Assembly: GCF_003261055.1 (NCBI RefSeq)
Contig: NZ_CP030073.1
Span: forward strand, 8,122,001-8,186,000
Direction of reading: 5' to 3'
DNA length: 64,000 nt
Source of the DNA: Streptomyces cadmiisoli
GTDB taxonomy: Bacteria > Actinomycetota > Actinomycetes > Streptomycetales > Streptomycetaceae
The notes beneath the pieces are model-generated. The model was not told the DNA's origin and did not search any database. It was given only the letters and a program-made list of their open reading frames with translations. This document shows positions 23,610-32,535 of this stretch, one piece after another. Numbering within the stretch: the stretch's first letter is position 1; each line of letters opens with the position of its first letter. A program made the translations under genes and the position numbers.

Positions 23610-24839
23610 ATGACCATTTCCCGGCGCACAGTCCTCTCCGCGGCAGCCGGTGCCACGGCAGCGGCCACCGCCTCACCGGCCCAGGCCGCGAGCACGACGG
23701 ACGACCGGGCACCCGCGTTCGCCGTGCACGACTTACGGACGGCGGCCGACTACGCGGTGACCAAGCTGCGCGCCGTCGCGCCGGGTGTCAGTGCCTTTCC
23801 CGTCGGCACACGGTTCGAGAAGTGGGTCTACTCCCAGAACGGCGACTGGGTGGGCGGCTTCTGGCCGGGAACGCTGTGGATGGCGTACCTGCACAGCAGA
23901 GACGACATGTTCCGGACGCTGGCACTCGACTCCGCCCGCAAACTCGCCCCCCGCCAGGACGACACCACCACCCACGACCTCGGCTTCCTCTTCTACCCGT
24001 CGTGGGTCACCGCGTGGCGGCTGACCGGCGACGACAGCTGGCGCGCCGGAGCCCTGCGCGCGGCGGACACGCTGATCCGGCGCTACAACCCGCGCGGACG
24101 CTTCATCCGGGCGTGGGGAGGGCTGAGCGACCCGAACAACGCGGGCCGCGTCATCATCGACACGATGATGAACCTCGATCTGCTGGCCTTCGCCAGTCAG
24201 CAGACCGGCGACGGGAAGTACCTCGACATCGCCGTGGAACACGCCCGGACGACCCAGCGCGTCTTCCCCCGCCAGGACGGGTCGACCCCGCACGTCTACG
24301 ACTTCAACCCCGACACCGGCGCGCCGATCGGCCCGAACACGGTCCAGGGCTACAGCCCCACCTCGTGCTGGTCGCGCGGGCAGTCCTGGGGCCTGTACGG
24401 GTTCACCACGATCTACCGGCGGACCGGGGACGAGCAGTTCCTGGCCACGGCGCGCAGGCTCGCCGACTACGCGATCGGAGCGCTCGGCGCGGACCACGTG
24501 CCCGTGTGGGACTACCGCGCGCCCCAGCAGCCCCATGACATCAAAGACGCGTCGGCCGGCGCGATCATGGCCTGCGGACTCCTCGACCTGTCCGAAGCGA
24601 CCGGCAGGGCCGAATACCGCCAGGTGGCCGTCCGCATCCTGACCGCGCTCGCGCAGACCTGCCTGACGAGGAAGTCGGCCCGGGCGGAAGCCTCCGTGGC
24701 CCGCTGCACCCGCAACCGGCCCGCCGAGGACGGCGTCGAGATCTCCCTTCCCTACGCCGACTACTACCTGCTGGAAGGCATCCTGCGCGTGCTGCGGCCG
24801 GACGACATCGACCGCGCGATCGATCTCTCGAGGGTGTGA
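23610..24839 (+). CDS. Exported GH88 unsaturated glucuronyl hydrolase-like enzyme, TTA-containing
   Basis: The 409-residue product has a twin-arginine signal (TISRRTVLSAAAGATAAATASPAQA). An alpha/alpha-barrel enzyme follows with GH88 landmarks: FEKWVYSQNGDWVGGFWPGTLWMAYL, THDLGFLFYPSW, IIDTMMNLDLLAFASQQTGD (holding a likely catalytic Asp), TVQGYSPTSCWSRGQSWGLYGF and DASAGAIMACGLLDLS. GH88 enzymes hydrate unsaturated uronic acids released by polysaccharide lyases. GGAGGA at 23598-23603 precedes ATG 23610. Codon 42 (23733-23735) is TTA, the only TTA leucine codon I found in the genes called here, so translation should depend on the bldA tRNA and be tied to development. The gene is divergent from aceE and follows its own palindrome. 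Confidence 0.88.
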   Translation: MTISRRTVLSAAAGATAAATASPAQAASTTDDRAPAFAVHDLRTAADYAVTKLRAVAPGVSAFPVGTRFEKWVYSQNGDWVGGFWPGTLWMAYLHSRDDMFRTLALDSARKLAPRQDDTTTHDLGFLFYPSWVTAWRLTGDDSWRAGALRAADTLIRRYNPRGRFIRAWGGLSDPNNAGRVIIDTMMNLDLLAFASQQTGDGKYLDIAVEHARTTQRVFPRQDGSTPHVYDFNPDTGAPIGPNTVQGYSPTSCWSRGQSWGLYGFTTIYRRTGDEQFLATARRLADYAIGALGADHVPVWDYRAPQQPHDIKDASAGAIMACGLLDLSEATGRAEYRQVAVRILTALAQTCLTRKSARAEASVARCTRNRPAEDGVEISLPYADYYLLEGILRVLRPDDIDRAIDLSRV

Positions 24840-24853
24840 AGCCCGAGCCCGAG

Positions 24854-24880
24854 GGTGGGGCCGCCGGCTGCGGCCCCACC
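24854..24880. terminator. Bidirectional terminator between the GH88 and protease genes
   Basis: GGTGGGGCCGC (24854-24864) pairs with GCGGCCCCACC (24870-24880) around a five-base loop, between the convergent stop codons. Confidence 0.8.
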
Positions 24881-24903
24881 CCTGTTCGGGCGTCCCGGTG
24901 ACG

Positions 24904-27900
24904 TCAGCGCAGGCCGAAGGCCCGGATGATCGTCTGCGAGACGGTGCTGCCGGCGGTGTCGCGCCCGGTCACCCGGAGGCTGACGAATTCCGCTGATCGC
25001 GGTGCCTTCAGACCCGTACGCCATCCGTCACCGTGACGGTCCACGTCGGCCCGCTGCCAGGTCGCCCCGTCGTTGTAGGAGACCTCGACGGAGAGCTTCC
25101 CGATGGCGGCGGTCAGACCCGGCAGATGCGACGCGGTCACCGTCAGTCCGGCCCGCCGGTCGGCCCGGCCCGCCTTGTCGGTGTCGACACCGTAGTCGAG
25201 CTGGATCAGCGGCAGCGGCTCGGCCGACTCGACACCGGTGGCCGCGGAGCTGAAGTTCCACTCCGTCAGCGTGTGCGTCGAGTAGGGGTGGGTCCAGCCA
25301 CCGCGCTTGTTGTCGATCACCAGGCGGTAGGGCAGGCGCTCCGTGGCGAGACCGGGGGTCGTCAGCTTCTCGGCGTTGCCCCAGTCGAGCTCCTGGTCAC
25401 CCTGGTACAGCGTCACCCGGTTGTCCACGTCGTAGTTGCCGTAGGCGTCACCGACATGGCCGGCGCCCGAGTCGCCCCAGCCGGGCGCGGCCACGTACAT
25501 CGTGTCGAGGTAGCGCACCGGCTGGCTGCCGGGACCCATCCGCGGGCGGTGGATCGGCCCGAACCAGCTGGACTCGCCGGTCTTCCCGCGCGGGTAGCGC
25601 ACGACGTCGATCGACGTCTGCAAGGTCTCCCCGAGGATGTTGGCGCTCTCCAGCCACTCGGTGCCGGCGGACACCCAGTCGGTCCGCTCGCCCTGGGCGG
25701 GAACGGTGAGCTGGTTGCCGGCCTGCCAGCCGTGCCACAGGTCGTAGCGGTACTCGTTCGCCTTGCCCGGCCGGTGGTTGCGGAAGGAGACGTCCACCTT
25801 GGTCAGGTCCCGCGACTCCACACGCCACGTCGGGTCCGCCGGGACCGCGCCGGACCAGTGGTGCACCACGTCGTACGCGTAGTCGGTGGTGGGGCTCGAG
25901 GCGACCTTCAGCGTGACGGGCCCGCGCCGCAGGCGGTCGATCAGGTCGGCTCCCTGGTCGGCGTTGAGCGTCGCCACCGTCACCGGCGCCGGGCTCTGCG
26001 GGGTCCAGGGCATCTCGTCCCAGGGCTTCAAGCGGCCGACGCCGTCATTGACGACCACGAGCAGACGCGCGCCCGCCGCGGCTGCGGCCCGTGCCTGCTC
26101 GCTGATCTCGACCGTGTCGCTGCGCCGTACCACCACGGCCTTGCCGCGCACGTCGTGCCGGGCCGGTGCCGCGCCCTCGTCGGCGAAGACCGCCTTCAGC
26201 GTCCGGACTCCGGTCGGCAGCGGCTGCGCCGCACGCTTGACCAGCGGGTCGTGGTAGTCCTCGGTCCCCGTGCCCACGGTCAGCTCCGGCTCCTCGAGGC
26301 GGAACCGGGCACCGAACTCGAACGTGCCGTCGGTGACCTTCTTGCCGGTCGGCAGGGCCCAGATGCTGTCGTAGGCGTTGTTGGGCAGCATCGAGGTCGA
26401 GAAGAGGCTGTTCGTGTAGGACCGCAGGAGGTCCAGGCGGGGTGCGACGGCCGTGGTCTGCCTCGGTGCGCGCGCGGTGACCTGGCGGGCCTGCCTGGCG
26501 TCCAGGGTGACGGTACGGGCCCGGTCGAGTTCCACGTCGTTGAAGGCGAGCACCGCCATGCCGAGCGACTTCGGCCCGTTGGCCCCGCGCACGTCGGCGG
26601 TGATCCAGCCGCTGTAGCTGCCGACGGGCAGCCGCACCGTGCCGGTGCCGGACGCGTCGAGGTCGACGACCGTGAAGATGTCCTCGGAGATGAGGTAGAC
26701 CCGGCCGGACAGCGGCTTGCCGGACCGGTCCTTGGCGACGAAGGTCAGCGGCTGCCGCATTCCCTCCCTCGCACCGCCGATCAGGGTGCGCGCCCGGACC
26801 GTGCCGGAGCCGTCCGTGGCGGTGACCGTGCCGCTGATCGGCTGGTCGGCCGGCAGCCGCTCCAGGTCGGCGGTGAGGGAGACCGTGGCGGTGCCGCGCG
26901 CGGGAACGGTGACGCGCTCGTCGGAGAGCGTGAACGTCCCGGCCGGCGCGGTGGGCGCGCCGATCGCCAGGTCGAGGGCGACCGGGGTGTCGCCGACGTT
27001 GGTGTACGTCACCTTCCGGACGTCGGTCTCACCGGGCTTCGGCGGCCAGGCGTGGAAACCGGAGTAGGCGCTGACGGTCGCGAAGACCGAGGCGCGCACC
27101 GCCGCCGAGGCGTCGAGCCGTCCCGCACCCGCCTCGTACGCGGTGTACCCGGGGGTCGCCTTGGCGCTGCTGACCAGCGCCTCCTTCAGCCGAGTGCCGC
27201 TCCAGTCCGGGTGCTTCGCGGCCAGCAGCGCCGCGGTACCGGCGACGTGCGGCGTCGCCATCGACGTACCGCTCATCGTGGTGTAGTACCCCTGGCCGCC
27301 GCGGCGGTGGTGGGAGCGGGCCGCGACGATGTCGACACCCGGAGCGGTGATCTCGGGCTTCAGCCCGAGATCGCCCGGCCGCGGGCCCCGGCTGGAGAAG
27401 TCGGCGAGCCGGTCCGCGGAGTCGACGGCGCCGACGGTCAGCGCCGCGTCCGCGGCACCCGGGCTCAGGATGCTGCCGGTCGGGCCGTCGTTGCCCGCCG
27501 CGACGATGAAGAGCGCGCCGGTCTCGCTGCTGAGCCGGTCGACCGCCGCGCTCATCGGGTCGGTGTGGTCCCCGGCGCCGCCGAGGCTCATGCTGACGAT
27601 CTTGGCCTGCTGGTCCCGGGCGGCCCATTCCATACCCGCGATGATCCAGGACTCCTGGCCCCGGCCCTCGTTGTCGAGCACCTTGCCGATGTCCAGCCGC
27701 GCCCCGGGGGCGACGCCGCGCTCCGTGCCGTCGGAGGCGCTGCCGGTGCCGGCGACCGTGGAGGCGACGTGGGTGCCGTGACCGTGGTAGTCGGCGATCT
27801 CGGTCTCGTACGGGACGAAGCTGGCGCTGTCCTCGATCTGCCCGGCCAGGTCGGGGTGTTCGGTGTCCACGCCCGTGTCGAGGACGGCGACCGTCACGTC

Positions 27901-28614
27901 CTTGCCGGTGTTGCCCTCCGCCCAGACCTGCTGCGCGCCGATCTGCGCGGTGGACTCGGACAGATCGGCCTCGACCTTGCCGTCGAGCCACACCTTGGCG
28001 ATGCCGTTCGCGAAGGCCGGCTCGGCCGACCGGGCCGACGCGGCGCCCTTGCCGCCGGTGAGCGCGGACCAGAACTCCGGGGCCTGCTCGCGGTTCTGCG
28101 CGACGGCCGCACCCTGCATGCTGTCCAGCCGGCGGACGACCTTGGCGCCGGGCACCTTCGGCGTGGTGCGGGACCTGGCCGCCGCGTCGGTGTAGCCCAC
28201 GATGAGCGGAAGCCGGGCGGCGTGCGCGTCGTCGTAGCCGTCGGCGATCAGTTGGGTGACGTTGAACAGGCGCTTGTCCAGCTTCCCGGAACTGACGTAC
28301 GGCATGACCGAGTCGGGGTAGACGTACGTCGCGCCGTCGACGACGGCGCGGTGGTAGCCGGTGGTGGCTCCGCCGGCTCCTTCGAACTTCCGGATGACGG
28401 TGCCGTCGGCGGCGGTGCCGATCGTCACCTTGTCACCGGTGATCAGCGTGACCGTGTGTGCGGCGTCGCTGCCGGGGGACCGTTGTGCGGTGCCGGCGGA
28501 CGGCGCGGAACCGGCCGGGTACGCGGGTACGGCGGTGGCGGCCGGTATGACCCCGAGTGCCAGGGCGGCGACCACGCCGAGCGCGATCGGCCCGGGTCTG
28601 GGGTTGGGAACCAT
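24904..28614 (-). CDS. Large exported subtilisin-like serine protease (S8 family)
   Basis: The 1236-residue product has a signal peptide (ALGVVAALALGVIPAATAVPA), a propeptide to about residue 225, and an S8 domain. The catalytic triad is Asp246 in VAVLDTGVD, His279 in HGHGTHVAS and Ser451 in SGTSMATPHVAG, with oxyanion Asn375 in AAGNDG. About 780 further residues follow, with a beta-sandwich-like stretch (KVTYTNVGDTPVALDLAIGAPTAP) and a PA-like segment (GKAVVVRRSDTVEISEQARAAAAAGARLLVVVNDG). Proteins of this shape are secreted peptidases or matrix-processing enzymes. ATG 28614 is preferred over TTG 28620 because GAGGAG ends 11 bases upstream. The gene is convergent with GH88. Confidence 0.93.
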   Translation of the reverse strand: MVPNPRPGPIALGVVAALALGVIPAATAVPAYPAGSAPSAGTAQRSPGSDAAHTVTLITGDKVTIGTAADGTVIRKFEGAGGATTGYHRAVVDGATYVYPDSVMPYVSSGKLDKRLFNVTQLIADGYDDAHAARLPLIVGYTDAAARSRTTPKVPGAKVVRRLDSMQGAAVAQNREQAPEFWSALTGGKGAASARSAEPAFANGIAKVWLDGKVEADLSESTAQIGAQQVWAEGNTGKDVTVAVLDTGVDTEHPDLAGQIEDSASFVPYETEIADYHGHGTHVASTVAGTGSASDGTERGVAPGARLDIGKVLDNEGRGQESWIIAGMEWAARDQQAKIVSMSLGGAGDHTDPMSAAVDRLSSETGALFIVAAGNDGPTGSILSPGAADAALTVGAVDSADRLADFSSRGPRPGDLGLKPEITAPGVDIVAARSHHRRGGQGYYTTMSGTSMATPHVAGTAALLAAKHPDWSGTRLKEALVSSAKATPGYTAYEAGAGRLDASAAVRASVFATVSAYSGFHAWPPKPGETDVRKVTYTNVGDTPVALDLAIGAPTAPAGTFTLSDERVTVPARGTATVSLTADLERLPADQPISGTVTATDGSGTVRARTLIGGAREGMRQPLTFVAKDRSGKPLSGRVYLISEDIFTVVDLDASGTGTVRLPVGSYSGWITADVRGANGPKSLGMAVLAFNDVELDRARTVTLDARQARQVTARAPRQTTAVAPRLDLLRSYTNSLFSTSMLPNNAYDSIWALPTGKKVTDGTFEFGARFRLEEPELTVGTGTEDYHDPLVKRAAQPLPTGVRTLKAVFADEGAAPARHDVRGKAVVVRRSDTVEISEQARAAAAAGARLLVVVNDGVGRLKPWDEMPWTPQSPAPVTVATLNADQGADLIDRLRRGPVTLKVASSPTTDYAYDVVHHWSGAVPADPTWRVESRDLTKVDVSFRNHRPGKANEYRYDLWHGWQAGNQLTVPAQGERTDWVSAGTEWLESANILGETLQTSIDVVRYPRGKTGESSWFGPIHRPRMGPGSQPVRYLDTMYVAAPGWGDSGAGHVGDAYGNYDVDNRVTLYQGDQELDWGNAEKLTTPGLATERLPYRLVIDNKRGGWTHPYSTHTLTEWNFSSAATGVESAEPLPLIQLDYGVDTDKAGRADRRAGLTVTASHLPGLTAAIGKLSVEVSYNDGATWQRADVDRHGDGWRTGLKAPRSAEFVSLRVTGRDTAGSTVSQTIIRAFGLR

Positions 28615-28779
28615 GCGCAAGGCAACTCCTCAGACTCTTGCGAGGATTGGAAACCTCCTGATCGTCCGGGGGGCCTGTGCGGTCCTCAATAGGGGTGGGC
28701 CGACGAGCTTGTGCCATGGCGCACATGTGACGCCAGGGGATTCCCCTGGCGTGTGGGCGAGAAGTGAGAAAGACGCGCC

Positions 28780-28815
28780 GGGCGGACCCCGGAGTCCGGA
28801 GCCCGGAGTCCGCCC
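28780..28815. terminator. Terminator hairpin after the SDR gene
   Basis: GGGCGGAC (28780-28787) pairs with GTCCGCCC (28808-28815), and a CCGG-rich inner segment can pair further. It lies downstream of the leftward SDR gene stop at 28830 and upstream of the protease gene. Confidence 0.65.
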
Positions 28816-28829
28816 GCGGGAACGGTGCC

Positions 28830-29705
28830 TCAGGCGGCGGTGCCCTCGGGCGGGAGCGGCGCGGGGTAGGGCTCCGAGAAGTCGGCCGACCGGCTGACGG
28901 CCTCCCAGGCGGTCGCCTCGGCGAGTTGGCCGCGGGAGTGGTCCAGCGCCATGGTCGCCGCGTTCGCGCCGAGCAGCAGGTGGGTCGGGACCCGGTCGCG
29001 GTGGACGGTGCGCACGATGATCTCGGCGGCGCGCCGGGGGTCGCCGGCCGCTCCGTCCGTGCTCTGCCGCACGCGACGGTTCATCGCCCCGACGGTCTCG
29101 TCGTAGGCGTCGGGGATCGGGTGGACCGTCATGGAGGAACCGGCCCAGTCGGTGGCGAAACCGCTCGGTTCGACGACCATCACCCGCACACCGAACGGCG
29201 CCGTCTCCGTGGCGAGGACCCGGCTGAAGCCGTCGACCGCGAACTTGGCGGCCTGGTAGGAGGCGATCCCAGGTGACCCGCCGACACGCCCGCCGATCGA
29301 GGAGATCTGCACGACGGTGCCGGCCCGCTGTCGGCGCAGGGCGGGGAGCGCGGCCTTGGTGACGTGGTAGACGCCCCAGAAGTTGGTTTCGAACTGTGCG
29401 CGGAAGTCGTCGTCGTCCGAGGTCTCGATGGGCGACACGTTGGCGTACCCCGCGTTGTTCACGAGGACGTCGATGCGTCCGAAGCGCTCGAGCGCGGCCT
29501 CGACGGCGTCCCGCGCCGCCTCGGCGCTGGTGACGTCCAGTGCGAGGGGGTGAATGCGGTCGCCGTACTCCTTGAAGGTCTCCGCGAGGGTCTCGGGGCG
29601 GCGGGCGGTGGCGACGACGACATGACCGGCTTCCAGGGCGGCGGTGACCAGGGCGTGCCCCAGACCGCGCGAGGAACCGGTGATGAACCAGATCTGTTGA
29701 CTCAT
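28830..29705 (-). CDS. Short-chain dehydrogenase/reductase (SDR), divergent from TetR
   Basis: The 291-residue product has the classical SDR layout. It includes the NAD(P) motif TGSSRGLG (9-16), an ARRP segment at the end of beta-2 that favours NADPH, NNAGYA, catalytic Ser in ISSIGG, and Tyr-x3-Lys in YQAAKFAVDGFSR. The C-terminal extension (VHRDRVPTHLLLGANAATMAL) is typical of this subgroup of substrate-unassigned SDRs. ATG 29705 begins close to the divergent TetR gene. The shared intergenic region has paired operator-like sites, so the TetR protein probably represses this enzyme. Confidence 0.88.
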   Translation of the reverse strand: MSQQIWFITGSSRGLGHALVTAALEAGHVVVATARRPETLAETFKEYGDRIHPLALDVTSAEAARDAVEAALERFGRIDVLVNNAGYANVSPIETSDDDDFRAQFETNFWGVYHVTKAALPALRRQRAGTVVQISSIGGRVGGSPGIASYQAAKFAVDGFSRVLATETAPFGVRVMVVEPSGFATDWAGSSMTVHPIPDAYDETVGAMNRRVRQSTDGAAGDPRRAAEIIVRTVHRDRVPTHLLLGANAATMALDHSRGQLAEATAWEAVSRSADFSEPYPAPLPPEGTAA

Positions 29706-29715
29706 GCCGTTAGTA

Positions 29716-29748
29716 CAACACCGTTCTCTTAATTACGCAACGATGTTG
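29716..29748. promoter_or_regulatory. Two CAAC-N3-GTT operator-like sites 22 bases apart
   Basis: CAACACCGTT at 29716-29725 and CAACGATGTTG at 29738-29748 share the CAAC-N3-GTT pattern. The second extends to the perfect inverted repeat GCAAC-GAT-GTTGC at 29737-29749. The 22-base offset is about two helical turns, so dimers would bind the same face of the DNA. They lie between the divergent SDR and TetR genes. Confidence 0.6.
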
Positions 29749-29762
29749 CCTTAAGGGTTTCT

Positions 29763-30482
29763 ATGATGTCTCGCATGACTACCCCTGCCTTTCAGCGTGC
29801 GCGCAGTGCCGAGGCCAAGCAGGCGCGCGAGGAGGCGATCCTGGAAGCGGCCCGCGCGCTGGGGCGCCTGCACGGGGTCCGGGAGGTCTCCCTCACCGAC
29901 ATCGCCGCGGCCGTCGGGATGCACAAATCGGCCCTGCTCCGCTACTTCGAGACGAGGGAGCAGATCTTCCTCAGGCTGACCGCCGAGGGCTGGCGGGAGT
30001 GGTCCGCCGACCTGCGTGCCGATCTCGCGCGCCGGGACCGTGCCGCACCGGCCGAGGTCGCCGAGGTGGTCGCCGCGACGCTGGCGGCGCGACCGATGTT
30101 CTGCGACCTGCTGGCCCAGGCGCCCCTGAACCTCGAGCGCAACGTGTCCATGGAGTCGGTCCGCGCCTTCAAGCTCGTGACGCTCGCGGAGATCCAGCTG
30201 ATCGACGGGGAGCTCCGGCGGCTGCTGGGGCTGACCGAGTTGCAGACCGTCGACCTCGTCGCCACCGCGACCAGCATGGCCGGGGCGCTGCTGCAGATGG
30301 CCACGCCCGGCCCGCGCCTGCGCGAGCTGTACGAGAGCGACCCCCGGCTGGGACACGCCCTGGTCGAGGTGGAACCCCGACTGCGCCGCGTCCTCGCGGC
30401 CTTCCTGGCGGGGCTCGACGAGCAGCCGGCGCAGGAGTCGGCCGGGGAGCCCGCGGAGGGGTCCGCGGCGGGCCGTCCGTAG
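29763..30482 (+). CDS. TetR-family transcriptional repressor
   Basis: The product (239 residues from ATG 29763; ATG 29775 is an alternative) has the TetR DNA-binding segment AREEAILEAARALGRLHGVREVSLTDIAAAVGMHKSALLRYFETREQIFLRLTAEGWREW. A helical ligand-binding domain then has TLAARPMFCDLLAQAPLNLERNVSMESVRAFKLVTLAEI. The C-terminus (EQPAQESAGEPAEGSAAGRP) is disordered. Two matching operator-like sites lie just upstream in the divergent region, supporting repression of itself and the SDR gene. Confidence 0.9.
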   Translation: MMSRMTTPAFQRARSAEAKQAREEAILEAARALGRLHGVREVSLTDIAAAVGMHKSALLRYFETREQIFLRLTAEGWREWSADLRADLARRDRAAPAEVAEVVAATLAARPMFCDLLAQAPLNLERNVSMESVRAFKLVTLAEIQLIDGELRRLLGLTELQTVDLVATATSMAGALLQMATPGPRLRELYESDPRLGHALVEVEPRLRRVLAAFLAGLDEQPAQESAGEPAEGSAAGRP

Positions 30483-30485
30483 CGG

Positions 30486-30505
30486 GCGCGGCGCGCACGC
30501 CGCGC
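30486..30505. terminator. Short bidirectional terminator hairpin
   Basis: GCGCGGCG (30486-30493) pairs with CGCCGCGC (30498-30505) around four bases, between the convergent TetR and membrane-protein genes, which are only 25 bases apart. Confidence 0.65.
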
Positions 30506-30507
30506 GG

Positions 30508-31134
30508 TCATGGCCGGTACGAGCGGGCCCTCATCTGCCGCAGGGCCCGCCTGCGTCCCGACTCCGTGGTGCGCCAGCGCCGGGTCGCACGCGCCAGACG
30601 CCCGCGCCCGGGTGCCGTGGGCGGGCGCGGCGTTCCGTCCGACCGCCGCAGGCCGACGTCGGCGTAGAACACGTGGGGATCGACTTCCTTAGCCAGCACG
30701 TAGGCGTCCTCGAAGAAGGGGAAGACCAGCCGCCCCCGTCGCGCACGCTCGGCCGAGATGTACGGCTCCAGGGTCTCCCACGTCCTGATCAGACGGTGCT
30801 GGGCGAGGCTGATCAGGATGACCGGTGTGACGATGTCGTAGCGCAGCATGATCGATACGGATTCGTAGACGAAGGCGACGTTCCACACGCGGTAGTTCGC
30901 CGGGTAGGGCAGGCCCTCGATGCCGTTCTCCGGACCGTGCTCGTCGGGCAGCTCGTAGATCACCCACAACTGGTCCCGCTGGAAGTCCTCGTCCCGGATG
31001 TGGGTGAGCAGCAGGTCCGTCGTCATCGCGAGGTCGCTGGCCGCCCGGGCCCGGCCGACCTGCCGGTAGACACCCCACGCCGACGTGCCCAGGGCCAGCA
31101 GCGACAGGACCAGCGATACGAGGTTGAAGACCAC
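30508..31134 (-). CDS. Unknown membrane-anchored protein, one N-terminal helix
   Basis: I do not recognise a family. The 208-residue product starts with one transmembrane helix (VFNLVSLVLSLLALGTSAWGVY) followed by a soluble domain. That domain has RAASDLAMTTDLLLTHIRDEDFQRDQLWVIYELPDEHGPENGIEGLPYPANYRVWNVAFVYESVSIMLRYDIVTPVILISLAQHRLIRTWETLEPYISAERARR. It resembles small actinobacterial proteins of unknown function with one anchor and a helical domain. The C-terminal 40 residues are very arginine-rich. GTG 31134 is chosen because GGGAG lies five bases upstream; GTG 31140 overlaps that site. Confidence 0.65.
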   Translation of the reverse strand: MVFNLVSLVLSLLALGTSAWGVYRQVGRARAASDLAMTTDLLLTHIRDEDFQRDQLWVIYELPDEHGPENGIEGLPYPANYRVWNVAFVYESVSIMLRYDIVTPVILISLAQHRLIRTWETLEPYISAERARRGRLVFPFFEDAYVLAKEVDPHVFYADVGLRRSDGTPRPPTAPGRGRLARATRRWRTTESGRRRALRQMRARSYRP

Positions 31135-31301
31135 GCGCACTCCCGGTGGTGTCGGGGCGGTCCTGCCCGCAAGCGGTCGATCGGTTCGGCGACGAGGCCC
31201 CCGGGGTCGTCGTCCACGCCGGATGTCCCCGGTGCTCACAGCGTGACGTACGCCCGCGCCTTCGCGACAGACCTTCGCGTCGCCGGCCGCGCACGCCGCC
31301 C

Positions 31302-32402
31302 CTACGGCGCGTGTCTCGTACGGTTCAGCAGCGCCTGGTACACCGACCACACCACGGCGACCAGCGGTACGGCCACCACCGCGCCGATCACCCCCGCCGC
31401 GACCGCGCCTCCGATGACCGACAGCGCGACCACGACCGGGTGCAGCCGGACGGCCCAGCTCATCACGAGCGGGTGCAGCAGATGCCCCTCGATCTGGCCG
31501 ATGACCACGATCAGGGCCACGACCACCAGGGCGATCAGCGGTCCTTTGGACGCCAGGGCGACGACGGCCGCGATCCCGAGGGCGATCGGCGACCCGATCA
31601 GCGGGATGAACGCGGCGAAGAACTCCAGCAGGGCCAACGGCAGGGCGAGCGGCACGTCCAGGGCGAACAGGGCGAGGCCCACGAGGATCGCGTTGGTCAC
31701 GGCCACCAGCAGGATGCCGTGCGTGTAGCCGGTGAACGTGCGCCAGGCGGCCACGCCGCCGACGTCGACGGGGTTGCGCGCCGCGGCGGGGAGTTGGTCG
31801 CACACCCATCGCCACTGCCGGTCGCCGGAGTGCATGAAGAAGACCGAACAGAACACGGCCAGGGCGAGGACGGTGAGCACGTCGATCAGCCTGGTCACCC
31901 CGCTCAGCGCCGTACTGACGATGGCGGAACTGTGGCTGGAGAGGAGATCGCCGATCCGGGACTGGAGGTCGTCGAACACGGCCGGAGGAAGCCGGAACGG
32001 CGGTCCCTCCAGCTGACGCTCGATCCGGTCGATTCCCTCCGCGAACTCCTGTTCCAGACCGGTCAGCTGCGCCGCCACGGTCTCACCCACGAGCGTCAGC
32101 GCCCCGAGGACGAGCACGATGCCGCCGACGAGCGAGGCCGCGACCGCGAGCCCGCGCGGCATGACGCGCGCGAAGACGGAGACCACGGGCCGCAGCACGG
32201 CCGTGATGACCATCCCGAGGAACACCGCGACGGCGATGCGCTGGTACTGCCCCAGCACGGAGAAGGCGGCCCGGACGACGAGTCCGACGGCGAGGATCCG
32301 CCAGGAGTAGGCGGCCGCGGTCCGCAGTACGCGCGGCACGCGGGCGTCCCCGCCGCTCAGGGGTCCGAGCGGCGACGCGGGCGGATCCGGGGGCGTGGGC
32401 AT
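31302..32402 (-). CDS. AI-2E family (PerM-like) membrane transporter
   Basis: The 366-residue product has about eight membrane segments and the AI-2E family layout. An N-terminal helix pair comes first, then VVSVFARVMPRGLAVAASLVGGIVLVLGALTLVGETVAAQLTGLEQEFAEGIDRIERQLEGPP with the amphipathic periplasmic-type segment. The conserved C-terminal half is LLVAVTNAILVGLALFALDVPLALPLALLEFFAAFIPLIGSPIALG and GQIEGHLLHPLVMSWAVRLHPVVVALSVIGGAVAAGVIGAVVAVPLVAV. The family includes exporters of diverse small solutes and ion antiporters; the substrate here is unknown. No strong ribosome site is visible before ATG 32402. It stands alone between the unknown membrane protein and glpD. Confidence 0.88.
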   Translation of the reverse strand: MPTPPDPPASPLGPLSGGDARVPRVLRTAAAYSWRILAVGLVVRAAFSVLGQYQRIAVAVFLGMVITAVLRPVVSVFARVMPRGLAVAASLVGGIVLVLGALTLVGETVAAQLTGLEQEFAEGIDRIERQLEGPPFRLPPAVFDDLQSRIGDLLSSHSSAIVSTALSGVTRLIDVLTVLALAVFCSVFFMHSGDRQWRWVCDQLPAAARNPVDVGGVAAWRTFTGYTHGILLVAVTNAILVGLALFALDVPLALPLALLEFFAAFIPLIGSPIALGIAAVVALASKGPLIALVVVALIVVIGQIEGHLLHPLVMSWAVRLHPVVVALSVIGGAVAAGVIGAVVAVPLVAVVWSVYQALLNRTRHAP

Positions 32403-32535
32403 CTCATGCTCGTACCACCGGCCGACCGCGACGCCACGCGGGCGGCCCCGGATTCCCCCGAAGGCACGTCCGACGCCCGCTCGGCGTCGAGCGCCGTTCG
32501 ACGGGGGACGTGTCGTTCCGGGCGGGCCGGCGCCC

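Noticed and set aside
20807..24538. 1243-codon plus-strand frame opposite aceE
   Set aside because: The same antisense effect; the minus strand carries a full-length pyruvate dehydrogenase E1.
25033..28692. 1219-codon plus-strand frame opposite the subtilisin-like protease
   Set aside because: The translation is low-complexity; the minus strand has the signal peptide and catalytic triad.
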